A stretch of 64,000 bases of DNA from Gemmatimonadales bacterium (GTDB taxonomy: Bacteria; Gemmatimonadota; Gemmatimonadetes; Gemmatimonadales; JACORV01). The stretch spans positions 20,873 through 84,872 of the forward strand of contig DATJUT010000067.1 in the NCBI GenBank assembly GCA_035502185.1, read 5' to 3'. Positions 24,995 to 33,704 of this stretch are shown one piece after another; position 1 is the stretch's first letter; every line of letters starts with the position of its first letter. A program made the position numbers and the translations under genes. The notes beneath the pieces are model-generated. The model was not told the DNA's origin. It was given only the letters and a program-made list of their open reading frames with translations, and did not search any database.

Positions 24995-26004
24995 AGGTTT
25001 TCGTCACCGGCGGCACCGGGCTCGTGGGGCGCCACCTGATCGCCGCGCTGCGCGCCCGCGGCGACGCCGTCCGCGCCCTCGCCCGGTCCGAGGCGAGCGC
25101 CGCCGAGCTGGTACGCCTCGGGGCCGAACCGGCGCGCGGTGACCTGTCGGACGCCGCGCGCCTGGACGCCGCGATCGCCGGTTGCGACGCGGTGGTTCAC
25201 GCCGCGGCGACGGTGCTCGCCGGCGGCCGTTGGGCCGCGTGGCGCGAGGTCAACGTGCTCGGCACGGAACGGGTCGCGCGCAGCGCCGCGCGGGGCCGGG
25301 CCCGCATGATCCACCTCTCGTCCGTCGCCGTCTACGGCCGCAGCTGCGCGTCGATCGACCGGCCGGGGAACGACGAGGGCTTCGACCTCGCGCAGGCTCC
25401 GCTCACCCGCGAGCGCTACGCGCGGTCGAAGCGCGAGGCGGAGCTGGCGCTGTGGAGCGTGACCCGCCAGACGGGGCTCAGCGCGGTCGCGCTCCGGCCG
25501 TGCGTGCTCTACGGGGAAGGGGATCGCTATTTCTCGCCGGGGATCGCCCGCGCCCTGCGCCGCGGCCGGGTGCCGCTCATCGGCGACGGGGGCAACCGCA
25601 TGACGGTGGTGTACGCCGGCAACGTCGCCGCCGCCGTGGCCGCCGCGCTCGACCACCCGGAGGCCACGGGGCCGTTCAACGTCACCAACGACGGCCAGCT
25701 GACCCTGCGCGAGTTCGTCGAGCGGTTCGCCGCCGGTCTCGGCGTCACGCCGCGCTGGCTCAGGATCCCCCGCGGCCTGGCGTGGTCCGCCGCGCGTGCG
25801 TGGGACGCCACCATCGGCGCCCTGGTGCCTACGGGCGCGCTCTCGCTCACCGTCGCCGTGCAGTTCCTGGCCGGCGACAACCGCTACAGCTCCGCGCGCG
25901 CCGAGCGCCTGCTCGGATGGCGTCCCGCGGTCGCGGCGGCCGACGCCGCCGAGCGCACCGGCGCCAGCTTCCGCGCGCCGCCGCGGGCCGATCCGTACCC
26001 CTGA
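24991..26004 (+). CDS. NAD-dependent epimerase/dehydratase (extended SDR)
   Basis: The 337-residue product starts with the Rossmann motif GGTGLVGRHL (residues 6-15) and has the extended-SDR features D-L-S-D at the end of beta3, H-L-S-S-V-A-V-Y-G, and the catalytic Y-x-x-x-K as YARSK. Family members act on NDP-sugars, sterols or hydroxy-acyl groups; the C-terminal part (GPFNVTNDGQLTLREFVERF) resembles 3-beta-hydroxysteroid-dehydrogenase-like members. Substrate unknown. The GTG start overlaps the ygfZ stop as GTGA. It is the last gene of the glc-ygfZ run and is followed by a strong hairpin. Confidence 0.87.
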   Translation: MKVFVTGGTGLVGRHLIAALRARGDAVRALARSEASAAELVRLGAEPARGDLSDAARLDAAIAGCDAVVHAAATVLAGGRWAAWREVNVLGTERVARSAARGRARMIHLSSVAVYGRSCASIDRPGNDEGFDLAQAPLTRERYARSKREAELALWSVTRQTGLSAVALRPCVLYGEGDRYFSPGIARALRRGRVPLIGDGGNRMTVVYAGNVAAAVAAALDHPEATGPFNVTNDGQLTLREFVERFAAGLGVTPRWLRIPRGLAWSAARAWDATIGALVPTGALSLTVAVQFLAGDNRYSSARAERLLGWRPAVAAADAAERTGASFRAPPRADPYP

Positions 26005-26007
26005 AAA

Positions 26008-26041
26008 CACGAAGACCCGGAGCGAGCTCCGGGTCCTCGTG
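26008..26041 (-). terminator. Strong hairpin terminator between convergent genes
   Basis: GACCCGGAG (26014-26022) pairs perfectly with CTCCGGGTC (26027-26035) around a CGAG tetraloop, and the stem extends outward (CACGA with TCGTG) after one mismatch. On the minus strand the stem is followed by TTTT (26007-26004). It terminates the small lipoprotein gene and probably the SDR gene as well. Confidence 0.85.
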
Positions 26042-26059
26042 CGAAGAGGGCAGCGAGTC

Positions 26060-26293
26060 TTACATGCCCTTCTTCTTCATCGGGGCCTCGGCCTTCTTCG
26101 CGGGCGCGGGCGCCGGAGCGGCAGCCGGAGCCGCCATCTTCGACGTGTCCGCCCCCATGGCGGGCTTCGTCGTGTCGGCCATCGCCGGAGCCGGCGCAGC
26201 GGCCGGAGTCTGCGTTTCGGCCGGGGGCGCCGCTTCCTTCTTCGCGCACGCCATGAGCCCGAGCACCGCAACTGCCAGGAACAAGCGCTTCAT
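26060..26293 (-). CDS. Small Ala/Pro/Lys-rich lipoprotein
   Basis: This 77-residue protein has a textbook lipoprotein signal: M-K-R, a hydrophobic stretch, and the lipobox LMAC with the acylated cysteine at residue 16, followed by AKKE. The mature part consists almost only of Ala, Pro, Lys, Thr and Met with repeated PAAAPAPA segments, so it is expected to be extended or disordered and may reach towards the cell wall. It has a strong ribosome binding site (AAAGGAG) eight bases before the ATG, and its own hairpin terminator, so it is a free-standing and probably well expressed gene. No function can be assigned. Confidence 0.82.
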   Translation of the reverse strand: MKRLFLAVAVLGLMACAKKEAAPPAETQTPAAAPAPAMADTTKPAMGADTSKMAAPAAAPAPAPAKKAEAPMKKKGM

Positions 26294-26760
26294 CGAATCT
26301 CCTTTAAACTAGAAATATCTCTCAGCGGAACACATAACGAGGTCCGTGCGCCGCTGCCGCCGGCCTCAACCGGCGCCTAAGCTACCCAACGCCCGCAGAC
26401 TGTCAAGGGTAAGCCGGTCCCCATCTCCGCGGCGCGGGCAGGGAAATCACGCCGCGGACGCGATCCGCCCGCCTCCCCGCAAGCGGTTGTGCCACAGGGG
26501 CTTACCGGGGCGCCGGTCGCGCGCGCCGCACCGCGCCGACGGCCGACTCTCGGCGCCTTCGCCGGGCGGCGCGCAGCGCGCAGCGGATGCGTCCCGAATA
26601 CCTGCCCCGAGGCCGCGGTGTTTCCACCGGATCCCGGGGCGCGACGAGCGCCGCCCGGGTGGCGCCGCGGGCCGCCCGCGCAGCGAACCGCGGCCCCGAC
26701 GCCGAGGCGGTTCTCCCGCGGGCCTTGAATGGGGACGGTCAGGGTACCAATATCCCGGAT
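26294..26760. other. Intergenic region upstream of the MoxR-type ATPase gene
   Basis: This 467-base gap separates divergent genes. The first 50 bases are AT-rich and probably hold the lipoprotein promoter on the minus strand. The remainder is extremely GC-rich. TTGAAT at 26725-26730 could be a -35 for the ATPase gene, but no good -10 follows. I see no convincing ORF or RNA gene. Confidence 0.5.
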
Positions 26761-28227
26761 ATGAGCAAGCCAAGCACGCTGGGTGAACTGGCGCAGTCCG
26801 AGTGGGGCGCCCCGGAGCGCCGGACCCGCACCGTCAAGGACGAGATGCGGGCGAATCTGTTGTGCCGCCTGGAGTCGGAGCAGCCGATCTTCCCGGGCAT
26901 CGTGGGCTACGACGACTCGGTGGTGCCGCAGCTGGTGAACGCGGTGCTGTCGCGGCACAACTTCATCCTGCTCGGCCTCCGCGGCCAGGCCAAGTCGCGC
27001 ATCGTGCGCGGGCTGATCGCCCTGCTGGACGAGGAGGTGCCGATTCTCGAAGGCAGCGAGGTCAACGACAACCCGTTCGCCCCCATCTCCAAGTACGGGC
27101 GGCTGCTGGTGGAGGAGCACGGCGACCGCGCGCCGGTGGCGTGGGTGTCGCGCGCCCAGCGCTACGTGGAGAAGCTCGCGACGCCCGACGTGACGATCGC
27201 GGACATCATCGGCGACGTGGATCCGATCAAGGCCGCGCGAGGCGGGCACCTGCTGTCCGACGAGTTGACGATCCACTACGGGCTGTTGCCGCGGGCCAAC
27301 CGCGGGGTGTTCGCCATCAACGAGCTGCCGGACCTCGCGGCGAAGATCCAGGTCGGCCTGTTCAACATCATGCAGGAGGGCGACGTCCAGATCAAAGGCT
27401 ACCCGATCCGCCTCTCGCTGGACGTGGCGCTGGTGTTCACGGCGAACCCGGAGGACTACACGGCGCGCGGCAAGATCATCACGCCGCTGAAGGACCGGGT
27501 CGGCTCCGAGATCACCACCCACTACCCGCGCACCCTCGAGCTGGGGATGGCGATCACGGACCAGGAGGCGTGGCTCGAGCGCGGCGGCCGGCCGGTGATG
27601 GTCCCCGACTTCATCGCGGAGCTGGTGGAGCGGGTGGCCTTCGAGGCGCGCGGCGACAAGCGCGTGGACAAGCGCTCCGGGGTGAGCCAGCGGCTCCCCA
27701 TCTCGGTGCTCGAGAACGTCGTCTCCAACGCGGAGCGGCGCTCGACGGTCAACAAGGAGAAGACCATCGTGCCGCGGGTGTCCGACGTGTACGCCGCGGT
27801 GCCGGCCATCACGGGCAAGCTGGAGCTGGAGTACGAGGGCGAGCTGCAGGGCGCCGACGTCATCGCGCGGGAGCTGATCCGTCGCGCGGCCGGGGCCACG
27901 TTCGGCGACCGCGCCGGGGGCGCCAACGTGGACGACATCGTGCACTGGTTCGACGAGGGCGGCGCCCTCAAGGTCTCGCACGACGAGCGGTCGGACGCGC
28001 TGCTCAAGGGGTTCGGCGTCGTGCCGGGCCTGCTGGACCTGGTGGACCGGGTGGGGCTGGCCCGGCGCAAGGACCCGGCGACGACCGTCGCCGCGTGCGA
28101 GCTGGTGCTGGAGGGCCTGGCGGCGGAGCGGCGCATCGCGCGCAGCGAGGACGCGGGCTACACGCGCGTCCGCCCCGAGCGGCAGCCACCCTTCCCCAAG
28201 TCGGGCCCCGGCAGCCCCTTCGCCTAG
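26761..28227 (+). CDS. MoxR/ChlI-type AAA+ ATPase (magnesium-chelatase-like)
   Basis: The 488-residue protein has a AAA+ module of the MoxR/ChlI clade: Walker A GLRGQAKS (about 78-85), an insert with pre-sensor loops, V-F-A-I-N-E-L-P as Walker B, and sensor I VFTANPEDYT. Such ATPases work with a VWA-domain partner as chelatases or protein-remodelling machines. A matching VWA gene lies 3.1 kb downstream at 31348. ATG 26761 is the natural start; an upstream in-frame extension to 26587 is low-complexity and unlikely to be coding. The C-terminal 120 residues are helical and specific to this subfamily. Its target is unknown. Confidence 0.9.
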   Translation: MSKPSTLGELAQSEWGAPERRTRTVKDEMRANLLCRLESEQPIFPGIVGYDDSVVPQLVNAVLSRHNFILLGLRGQAKSRIVRGLIALLDEEVPILEGSEVNDNPFAPISKYGRLLVEEHGDRAPVAWVSRAQRYVEKLATPDVTIADIIGDVDPIKAARGGHLLSDELTIHYGLLPRANRGVFAINELPDLAAKIQVGLFNIMQEGDVQIKGYPIRLSLDVALVFTANPEDYTARGKIITPLKDRVGSEITTHYPRTLELGMAITDQEAWLERGGRPVMVPDFIAELVERVAFEARGDKRVDKRSGVSQRLPISVLENVVSNAERRSTVNKEKTIVPRVSDVYAAVPAITGKLELEYEGELQGADVIARELIRRAAGATFGDRAGGANVDDIVHWFDEGGALKVSHDERSDALLKGFGVVPGLLDLVDRVGLARRKDPATTVAACELVLEGLAAERRIARSEDAGYTRVRPERQPPFPKSGPGSPFA

Positions 28228-28329
28228 CCGCGGACGGGCCGGCCGCGGGCCGCGCCGGGGCGCCCGCCCGTCCTGTCGCGCTCCGGTCGCGGCCCGTATC
28301 TTCGAGCCGTCTGCCACCTGGAGCCCTCC

Positions 28330-29253
28330 GTGGGCGAGCTGGTCCTCGGTCTCGTGTTCCTCGCCGTCTCCTTCCTCGTCACCACCGCATCCGCCGCCAC
28401 CAAGAGCCAGGGCCCGCGTCCCATCGGCGGAATCCTGCGCGCCGCGGCCATCGGCTTCCTCGTGCTGGGGGCCCTGCTGGTCCTAGGCTCGGGCCTGGTG
28501 GTGATCCAGCCCGGCGAAGTCGGCGTCCGCCACGCCTTCGGCACGGTCGATCCCAAGCCGCTCCTGCCCGGAATCCGGCTGGTCACGCCCTGGTCCTCGG
28601 TCGAGCGCTTCTCCACGCGCGAGGAGCAGTTCCCGGAGGTCGGCGGCGATGAGCGGGAGACGATGGACGCGCTGTCGAGCGAGCAGATGGCGATGAAGGT
28701 GGACGCGGGCCTTCGCTGGCAGATCGACCCCCAGCAGGCGCCGCGCATCTTCACCGAGATCGGCGCCGAGGCGCAGATCCACAGCGCGGTGCGCAACGCC
28801 ATCCGCAAGGGGGTCCGCGACGGGATGGTGCAGTACTCCATCAACGACATCAGCAAGCGCACGCTGATCGCCCAGACGATGGAGGCCCTCGTGGACTCGG
28901 CGCTGGTCACCCAGCCCCGGGCCGGGGGCCCGCCGTTCCGCATCGCGCAGGTGACCGCGTTCTTCCTGCGCAACCTCGAGCCGCCCGAGCAGGTGGTGCA
29001 GGCGATCAACAACAAGATCGCCCAGGAGCAGCAGATCGAGACCGAGCGCCACCGGGTCGAGGTGGCCCGGCTGCAGTCGGAGCAGCAGCGGCTCCTGAAC
29101 CAGACGCTCACCGCCGAGCAGCTGACCAAGCAGTACCTGGAGGTGCTGCACGACATGAAGAACTCGAACAACCTGGTGATCCTCGTGCCGACCACGGGCG
29201 GCGTGCCGATTCTCGACATCAACGCGCTCCGCAACAGCCTGCGGGGGCGCTGA
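28330..29253 (+). CDS. SPFH/prohibitin-family membrane protein
   Basis: The 307-residue protein has two N-terminal membrane segments (about 4-20 and 37-57), then an SPFH (band 7) domain (about 58-240, VIQPGEVGVRHAFG start), a coiled-coil region rich in Gln/Glu/Arg (235-275) and a short C-terminal tail. Prohibitin-like proteins form large membrane rings that organise proteases such as FtsH or lipid domains. It has no HflK/HflC partner nearby. The GTG start is supported by GGAG upstream. The cytidylate-kinase-like gene follows after seven bases, so they form a two-gene unit. Confidence 0.9.
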   Translation: MGELVLGLVFLAVSFLVTTASAATKSQGPRPIGGILRAAAIGFLVLGALLVLGSGLVVIQPGEVGVRHAFGTVDPKPLLPGIRLVTPWSSVERFSTREEQFPEVGGDERETMDALSSEQMAMKVDAGLRWQIDPQQAPRIFTEIGAEAQIHSAVRNAIRKGVRDGMVQYSINDISKRTLIAQTMEALVDSALVTQPRAGGPPFRIAQVTAFFLRNLEPPEQVVQAINNKIAQEQQIETERHRVEVARLQSEQQRLLNQTLTAEQLTKQYLEVLHDMKNSNNLVILVPTTGGVPILDINALRNSLRGR

Positions 29254-29260
29254 GCGGCGG

Positions 29261-29896
29261 ATGGCCGTCGTCACCGTCACGCGCCAGTACGGCTCCGGCG
29301 GCTCCCTGGTCGCCCGGCGGGTCGCCGAGCGCCTGGGGTGGACGGTCATCGACAACGAGTTCGTGGGGGAGGTGGCGCGGCGGGCGGGCCTGCCGGCCGA
29401 GGCCGTCGCGGCGCGCGAGGAGCGCTCACCCTCCCTGATCGAGCGCCTCGGGCGGACGCTCGCGATCTCCGCGCCCGAGATGTTCGTTCAGGCCGCGGCC
29501 TCCCAGGCCGAGCCCGACGAGGACCAGCTGCATCGCATCACCGAGCGGGTCATCGCCGAGGCCGCGGCCCACGGGCGCGTCGTCCTGGTCGGGCGCGGCG
29601 CCACGGCCTACCTCGCCACCGCCGGCGAGGCGGCGGACGTCCTGCACGTTTACGTCGTGGCGCCGCGGGAGACGCGCATCCGCACCATCGTCGAACGGAT
29701 GCACGTCACCGGCGAGGAGGCGGCCCGGCAGATCCACAGCGTCGATGCCGCCCGCGAGCGGTACCTGGAGCACTGGTACGGGCGCCGGCGGGACGAGGCG
29801 GCCAACTACCACCTGGTCGTCAACACCGCGTGGCTGGGCTACGAGGGCGCGGCGGAGATCATCGCCGACGCGGCACGGCGCAGGGGCATGGAGTAA
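29261..29896 (+). CDS. Cytidylate-kinase-like protein
   Basis: The 211-residue product matches the cytidylate-kinase-like family (AAA_26/CMK2): it starts MAVVTVTRQYGSGGS with the phosphate-binding loop QYGSGGS in place of the usual GxxGxGKS, and contains VVLVGRGATAYLA, the RxxRIxxxxxR lid region RETRIRTIVER and the YHLVVNTAWLGYE segment. The lysine of the P-loop is missing, as is typical of this subfamily; substrate and function are unknown. It is downstream of the SPFH gene and just upstream of a hairpin repeat element, which separates it from the convergent MFS gene. Confidence 0.85.
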   Translation: MAVVTVTRQYGSGGSLVARRVAERLGWTVIDNEFVGEVARRAGLPAEAVAAREERSPSLIERLGRTLAISAPEMFVQAAASQAEPDEDQLHRITERVIAEAAAHGRVVLVGRGATAYLATAGEAADVLHVYVVAPRETRIRTIVERMHVTGEEAARQIHSVDAARERYLEHWYGRRRDEAANYHLVVNTAWLGYEGAAEIIADAARRRGME

Positions 29897-29925
29897 GCGG
29901 CAGAAGGAACGCGGTGGGCGGGGCA

Positions 29926-30057
29926 GTTGCCAGACGGCGAGTCTCCAGTGGTCCAGGGCGCGAGACGTGAGGGGCCAGTCCCGTTGTCAGTACTGACCTC
30001 TGGACTGGCCCCTGATTGCTCACGACTGGTAACCACTTCCCCCTGGCGACCGGCAAC
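29926..30057. repeat. Dispersed inverted-repeat element, copy A (hairpin version)
   Basis: The element begins with GTTGCCAGACGGC and ends with a degraded complementary end (GACCGGCAAC). Inside is a perfect 12-base stem (29970-29981 with 30002-30013) with a 20-base loop containing GTTGTCAGTACT. The internal motif CTGGTAACCACTT is shared with copies at 47839-48357 and 59402-59537. It lies between convergent genes, 29 bases past the stop of the cytidylate-kinase-like gene. No coding capacity. Confidence 0.85.
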
Positions 30058-30086
30058 TGACCTGCCCATTGCCATCCGAGCCCTGA

Positions 30087-31307
30087 TCACTTCAGCAGCG
30101 GCACCTCCGGTACCCGCCGCCAGATCACCAGCGAGGACAGCCCGCAGACCAGGCCGCCCACGGCGACGGCCATGGGCGCGCCGAGGTGCTCGGCCAGCCA
30201 CCCCGCCTGGAACGCCCCGAACGGCGCCATCCCGAGGAACACGAACGCGTAGAATCCCATCACTCGCCCGCGCAGGGCGTCGGGCACGATGGTCTGCAGC
30301 AGCGTGTTGGTCACCGCGTTGTTGAGGATCATCGCCGCGCCGGCCAAGGCCAGCGCCGGCAGGGCCAGGGCGAACGCGGGCGCCGCCGCGAACGACACGA
30401 GCGCGGCGCCGTAGATCGGCCCGGTCCACATCAGGATGCGCCCCTTGCCCACCCGCGGCCCGAACATGGCGAGGCCGAGGGCCGCGATCACGGCGCCGAC
30501 ACCGACCGAGGCGGACATGAACCCCAGCCCCGACGGCCCCACCCGGAGCACGTCGCGCGCGAAGACCGGCATCAACACCAGGAACGGGAAGCCGAAGACG
30601 CTGACGACCGCCATCATGCCCACCAGGGCCAGAACGCGCCGGTCGCGCCTCACGAAGCGCGCACCCTCGCGGAACTGCGCCCACCCGTCGCCCGAATGAT
30701 CGGGACGAACGAACGGCGCCAGGCGCATCTTCAGCAGGCCCCAGATCACGGCCACGTACGACACCGCGTTCAGGAAGTAGCACCAGCCCAGGCCCACGGC
30801 GCCGATCAGTATCCCGGCCAACGAGGGCCCCACGACGCGCGCGGCGTTGAAGGCCGACGAGTTCAGGGCGATGGCGGTCCCCAGGTCCTCCCGGCCCACC
30901 ATCTCGATCACGAACGCCTGGCGCGCCGGCGTGTCGAAGGCGTTGACGGTGCCGAGGAAGACGGCGATCGCCGCCACCTGCCACAGCGCGATGCGGTGCG
31001 TCCAGATCAGGATCGCCAGCACCAGGGCCTGTAGCAGCGACAGCGTCTGGGTGAGCACCACCAGCCGGCGCTTGTTCACGCGGTCCACGAACACGCCGGC
31101 CGGCAGCGACACGAGCATGATGGGCAGCGAGCCCAGGGCGCTCACCAGGCCGACGTAGAACGGAGAGTTGGTGAGCTCGAGCACCAGCCAGCCCTGGGCG
31201 ACAATCTGCATCCAGGTGCCCACCAGGCTCGTGCCCTGACCGAAGAAGAACAGCCGGAAGTTGCGGTGGCGGAGAGCTCCGAACGGCGAGGCGCGTGGTG
31301 CGGGCAT
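30087..31307 (-). CDS. MFS transporter (DHA3/EntS-like family)
   Basis: The 406-residue protein shows about twelve hydrophobic membrane segments and the MFS_3 signature: FRLFFFGQGTSLVGTWMQ in helix 1, and the loop 2-3 motif GVFVDRVNKRR (a variant of GxLaDrxGRRr). Members export siderophores, macrolides or other small molecules. No substrate can be inferred here. It is transcribed divergently from the VWA gene, with only 40 bases between their starts, and its 3' end faces the inverted-repeat element. Start ATG 31307. It interrupts the otherwise plus-strand MoxR-SPFH-VWA region. Confidence 0.9.
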   Translation of the reverse strand: MPAPRASPFGALRHRNFRLFFFGQGTSLVGTWMQIVAQGWLVLELTNSPFYVGLVSALGSLPIMLVSLPAGVFVDRVNKRRLVVLTQTLSLLQALVLAILIWTHRIALWQVAAIAVFLGTVNAFDTPARQAFVIEMVGREDLGTAIALNSSAFNAARVVGPSLAGILIGAVGLGWCYFLNAVSYVAVIWGLLKMRLAPFVRPDHSGDGWAQFREGARFVRRDRRVLALVGMMAVVSVFGFPFLVLMPVFARDVLRVGPSGLGFMSASVGVGAVIAALGLAMFGPRVGKGRILMWTGPIYGAALVSFAAAPAFALALPALALAGAAMILNNAVTNTLLQTIVPDALRGRVMGFYAFVFLGMAPFGAFQAGWLAEHLGAPMAVAVGGLVCGLSSLVIWRRVPEVPLLK

Positions 31308-31347
31308 TGCCGGAATGTGGGGCCCCGACGAGCTTACGGGGAGCCCC

Positions 31348-32643
31348 GTGCGCTACACGACCTTCTCCAAGTACATCGACCAGCTGGCCGATGCGGTCAA
31401 TCTTCAGGACCTGCTCGACCAGCTCGCCGACTTCCTGCTCCAGTCCGGATTCGCGGGCGGCGCGGGCGAGCGCCTGTGGGGCGAGGGCGGCGAGGAGCAG
31501 GGCGACCGCTCCCTCGCCGCGCTCCACGACGCCATCCTCGAGGCGCTGAAGAACTCCGGCATGCTGACGCCGGACATGCTCAAGGTCCTGCGCGGCGAGA
31601 GCACGGGCGACGCGGATCGCGACGCGGAGCTGGAGCGCCAGCTCGCCGAGCTGCTGGACGCCATCGTGCAGCGCCTCATCGAGCAGGGCTATCTCAGCGT
31701 CGCCGAGGCGCCGCGCATGCCCGGCGGCCAGGAGCTGGTCGAGGGGACGGAGGGCCAGGCGCGCTCGGCCGCGCAGCAGGTGCACTTCAACCTCACCGAG
31801 AAGGGCATCGACTTCCTGGGTTATCGCGCACTCCGCAACCTGCTCGGCAGCATCGGCCGGTCGAGCTACGGCAGCCACGAGACGCCGTACCTCGCCACCG
31901 GCGTCGAAGCCGAGGGCGTGAGCCGGCCGTACGAGTACGGCGACACGATGAACCTCGACGTCATCGCGACCCTGCTGTCGGCCATCGAGCGCGAGGGACT
32001 CGGCGTGCCCCTCGACCTCGAGTACCGGGACCTGATGGTGCACCAGGCGGAGTACCGCTCCAGCGCCGCCACCGTGCTGATGCTCGACTGCTCCCACTCG
32101 ATGATCCTGTACGGGGAGGATCGCTTCACCCCGGCCAAGAAGGTCGCGCTCGCCCTCACCCACCTGATCCGCACCCAGTTCCCGGGCGACACGCTGCGGG
32201 TGGTGCTGTTCCACGACTCGGCGGAGGAGATCCCGCTCGCCAAGCTGGCGCACGCCCAGGTCGGGCCGTACCACACCAACACGGCCGAGGGCCTCAAGCT
32301 CGCGCGCCGGCTGCTGCTGGCCCAGCGCAAGGACATGCGCCAGATCATCATGATCACCGACGGCAAGCCGTCGGCCCTCACCCTGCCGGACGGCCGCGTT
32401 TACGTGAACTCGATGGGGCTGGATCCGAGAATCTTGCAGGCCACCTTCCGCGAGGTCGCCCTGTGCAAGCGCAGCAACATCATGATCAACACCTTCATGC
32501 TGGCGCGCGACCGGATGCTGGTGGACTTCGTCAAGAAGGTCTCCGAGATCTGCCGGGGAAAGGCGTACTTCACCAACACGATGACCCTCGGCCAGTTCAT
32601 CCTCATGGACTTCATGAAGCGCAAGACGATGCGGGTCAGCTGA
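31348..32643 (+). CDS. VWA-domain protein, partner of the MoxR-type ATPase (ChlD/CoxE-like)
   Basis: The 431-residue product has an N-terminal helical part ([17 protein letters not shown]) and a C-terminal von Willebrand A domain with the MIDAS motif DCSHS at 247-251, and later T and D ligands (MITDGKPS). VWA proteins of this kind pair with MoxR/ChlI ATPases, and such an ATPase is encoded at 26761. I prefer GTG 31348 because it gives a family-like N-terminus ([12 protein letters not shown]) and leaves room for divergent promoters; ATG 31315 would leave only seven bases to the MFS start. Likely function is metal insertion or protein activation, which remains an inference. Confidence 0.88.
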   Translation: MRYTTFSKYIDQLADAVNLQDLLDQLADFLLQSGFAGGAGERLWGEGGEEQGDRSLAALHDAILEALKNSGMLTPDMLKVLRGESTGDADRDAELERQLAELLDAIVQRLIEQGYLSVAEAPRMPGGQELVEGTEGQARSAAQQVHFNLTEKGIDFLGYRALRNLLGSIGRSSYGSHETPYLATGVEAEGVSRPYEYGDTMNLDVIATLLSAIEREGLGVPLDLEYRDLMVHQAEYRSSAATVLMLDCSHSMILYGEDRFTPAKKVALALTHLIRTQFPGDTLRVVLFHDSAEEIPLAKLAHAQVGPYHTNTAEGLKLARRLLLAQRKDMRQIIMITDGKPSALTLPDGRVYVNSMGLDPRILQATFREVALCKRSNIMINTFMLARDRMLVDFVKKVSEICRGKAYFTNTMTLGQFILMDFMKRKTMRVS

Positions 32644-32674
32644 CCCGCACGCCGAGCCGCGCCGGCGCCACGCC

Positions 32675-33244
32675 GTGATCGACCTCGCCGTGCTGCTTCG
32701 CTACGTCGTGTTCGCGGCCGCCGCCGCCGCCGTGCTCGGCGGCTTCGGCGCCCTGGCCGTGCAGGCACGCGCCATCAACCCGTTCGGCCGCACCGCCCGC
32801 GCGATCCGCGCCTTCACCGATCCGCTGCTCGCCCCGATCGAGCGCCGCATCCTGCTCACCGGCGGCAATCCGCAATCGGCGCCGTGGTGGCTGATCGCGA
32901 TCGCGGTCGGCGGCGGCATCGTGGTGATCGCCGCCGTCGCGTGGGCCGCCGGCCAGGCCCGGTCGCTGGCGGCGGCCGCCAGCCTCGGCCCCGGCTACGC
33001 CGCGCGACTGGCGGTGTACTGGGCGTTCAACGTCGTCATCCTGGCCCTGGCGGTGCGGGTCGTGGGCTCCTGGATCGGAGCGTCCCGCTACAGCCGCTGG
33101 ATGCGCCCGTTCGTCTTCCTCACCGAGTGGCTGCTCGCGCCCCTGCGCCGCATCGTGCCGCCTCTGGGCAGGTTCGACCTCACGCCGCTGGTCGCGTGGT
33201 TCCTGCTCCAGCTCGTGCGGGACTGGGTGCTGCGCGCGTGGTGA
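32675..33244 (+). CDS. YggT-family membrane protein
   Basis: The 189-residue product has four or five hydrophobic segments and two copies of the YggT motif: ARAIRAFTDPLLAPIERRI in the first half and FVFLTEWLLAPLRRIVPPLG followed by DLTPLVAWFLLQLV in the second. YggT proteins are small integral membrane proteins associated with osmotic tolerance and with division/Sec-related gene neighbourhoods. The double-domain form is normal for Gram-negatives. GTG 32675 start. It is followed by a DUF167 gene with a GTGA overlap, the standard pairing in many bacteria. Confidence 0.88.
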   Translation: MIDLAVLLRYVVFAAAAAAVLGGFGALAVQARAINPFGRTARAIRAFTDPLLAPIERRILLTGGNPQSAPWWLIAIAVGGGIVVIAAVAWAAGQARSLAAAASLGPGYAARLAVYWAFNVVILALAVRVVGSWIGASRYSRWMRPFVFLTEWLLAPLRRIVPPLGRFDLTPLVAWFLLQLVRDWVLRAW

Positions 33245-33531
33245 CGCCGTGGCTGCGGGAAACCGCCCGCGGCCTGAGCATCGCCGTCGTCGTCACGCCC
33301 CGCGCCTCCCGCAGCCAGGTGGCCGGCGTCGCCGGGGACCGGTTGCGGATCCGCGTCGCCGCCCCCCCGGTCGAGGGAGCCGCGAACGAGGAGCTCACCC
33401 GGTTCCTGGCCCGGACGCTCGGGCTGCCGCGGACGGCGGTGACGGTGGCCGCCGGCGCCGCCGCCAGGCGCAAGACGATCCTCGCCGAAGGGATCGGCGC
33501 GGACGCCGCCCTCCGCCTGCTGACCGCCTAG
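33241..33531 (+). CDS. DUF167 family protein (YggU)
   Basis: This 96-residue protein matches DUF167: V-V-V-T-P-R-A-S-R-S..V-A-G, then RIRVAAPPVEGAANEELTRFLA, and a final glycine-rich strand with RRKTILAEG. The fold is known but the function is not. The GTG start overlaps the yggT stop (GTGA). The gene order yggT-yggU is conserved across bacteria, and the small size and complete motif make the call reliable. Confidence 0.9.
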   Translation: MTPWLRETARGLSIAVVVTPRASRSQVAGVAGDRLRIRVAAPPVEGAANEELTRFLARTLGLPRTAVTVAAGAAARRKTILAEGIGADAALRLLTA

Positions 33532-33625
33532 CCGGCCCGTTCCGGGCCTGCGGCCCGCCGGCCGTGGCGTGCGTCCGGGCGGGCCAGCGCCGGTGGGAGG
33601 GTGGCGCGGCCGGCGGTGGCCTGGT

Positions 33626-33631
33626 TAAGTT
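33626..33631 (+). promoter_or_regulatory. Candidate -10 element for the riboswitch-metH transcript
   Basis: TAAGTT followed by G fits the TAnnTTG pattern used elsewhere here. Transcription would start near 33639, about ten bases before the aptamer. No convincing -35 is visible in the GC-rich sequence upstream. Confidence 0.4.
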
Positions 33632-33648
33632 GCCCCTACAACCGAACC

Positions 33649-33704
33649 TCGTGGCGATTTGCGGCGTATTGCGGCCACGTTAAACATTCCGCTAAAAAGC
33701 CGGC
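33649..33704 (+). ncRNA. SAM-II riboswitch aptamer
   Basis: The sequence fits the SAM-II class. Stem P1 is CGTGGC (33650-33655) with GCCACG (33674-33679). The internal loop begins GATTT, the second strand region TTGC is present, and after GTTAAA comes the conserved GCTAAAAAGCC (33691-33701), whose GCC can pair with GGC in the loop to form the pseudoknot. SAM-II RNAs control methionine and SAM synthesis genes, and the next gene is metH. The basis is motif and pseudoknot recognition by eye. Confidence 0.85.

Noticed and set aside
26587-26760. N-terminal extension of the MoxR-type ATPase
   Set aside because: The extra residues are low-complexity Arg/Ala/Pro and not typical of the family; ATG 26761 gives the normal N-terminus.
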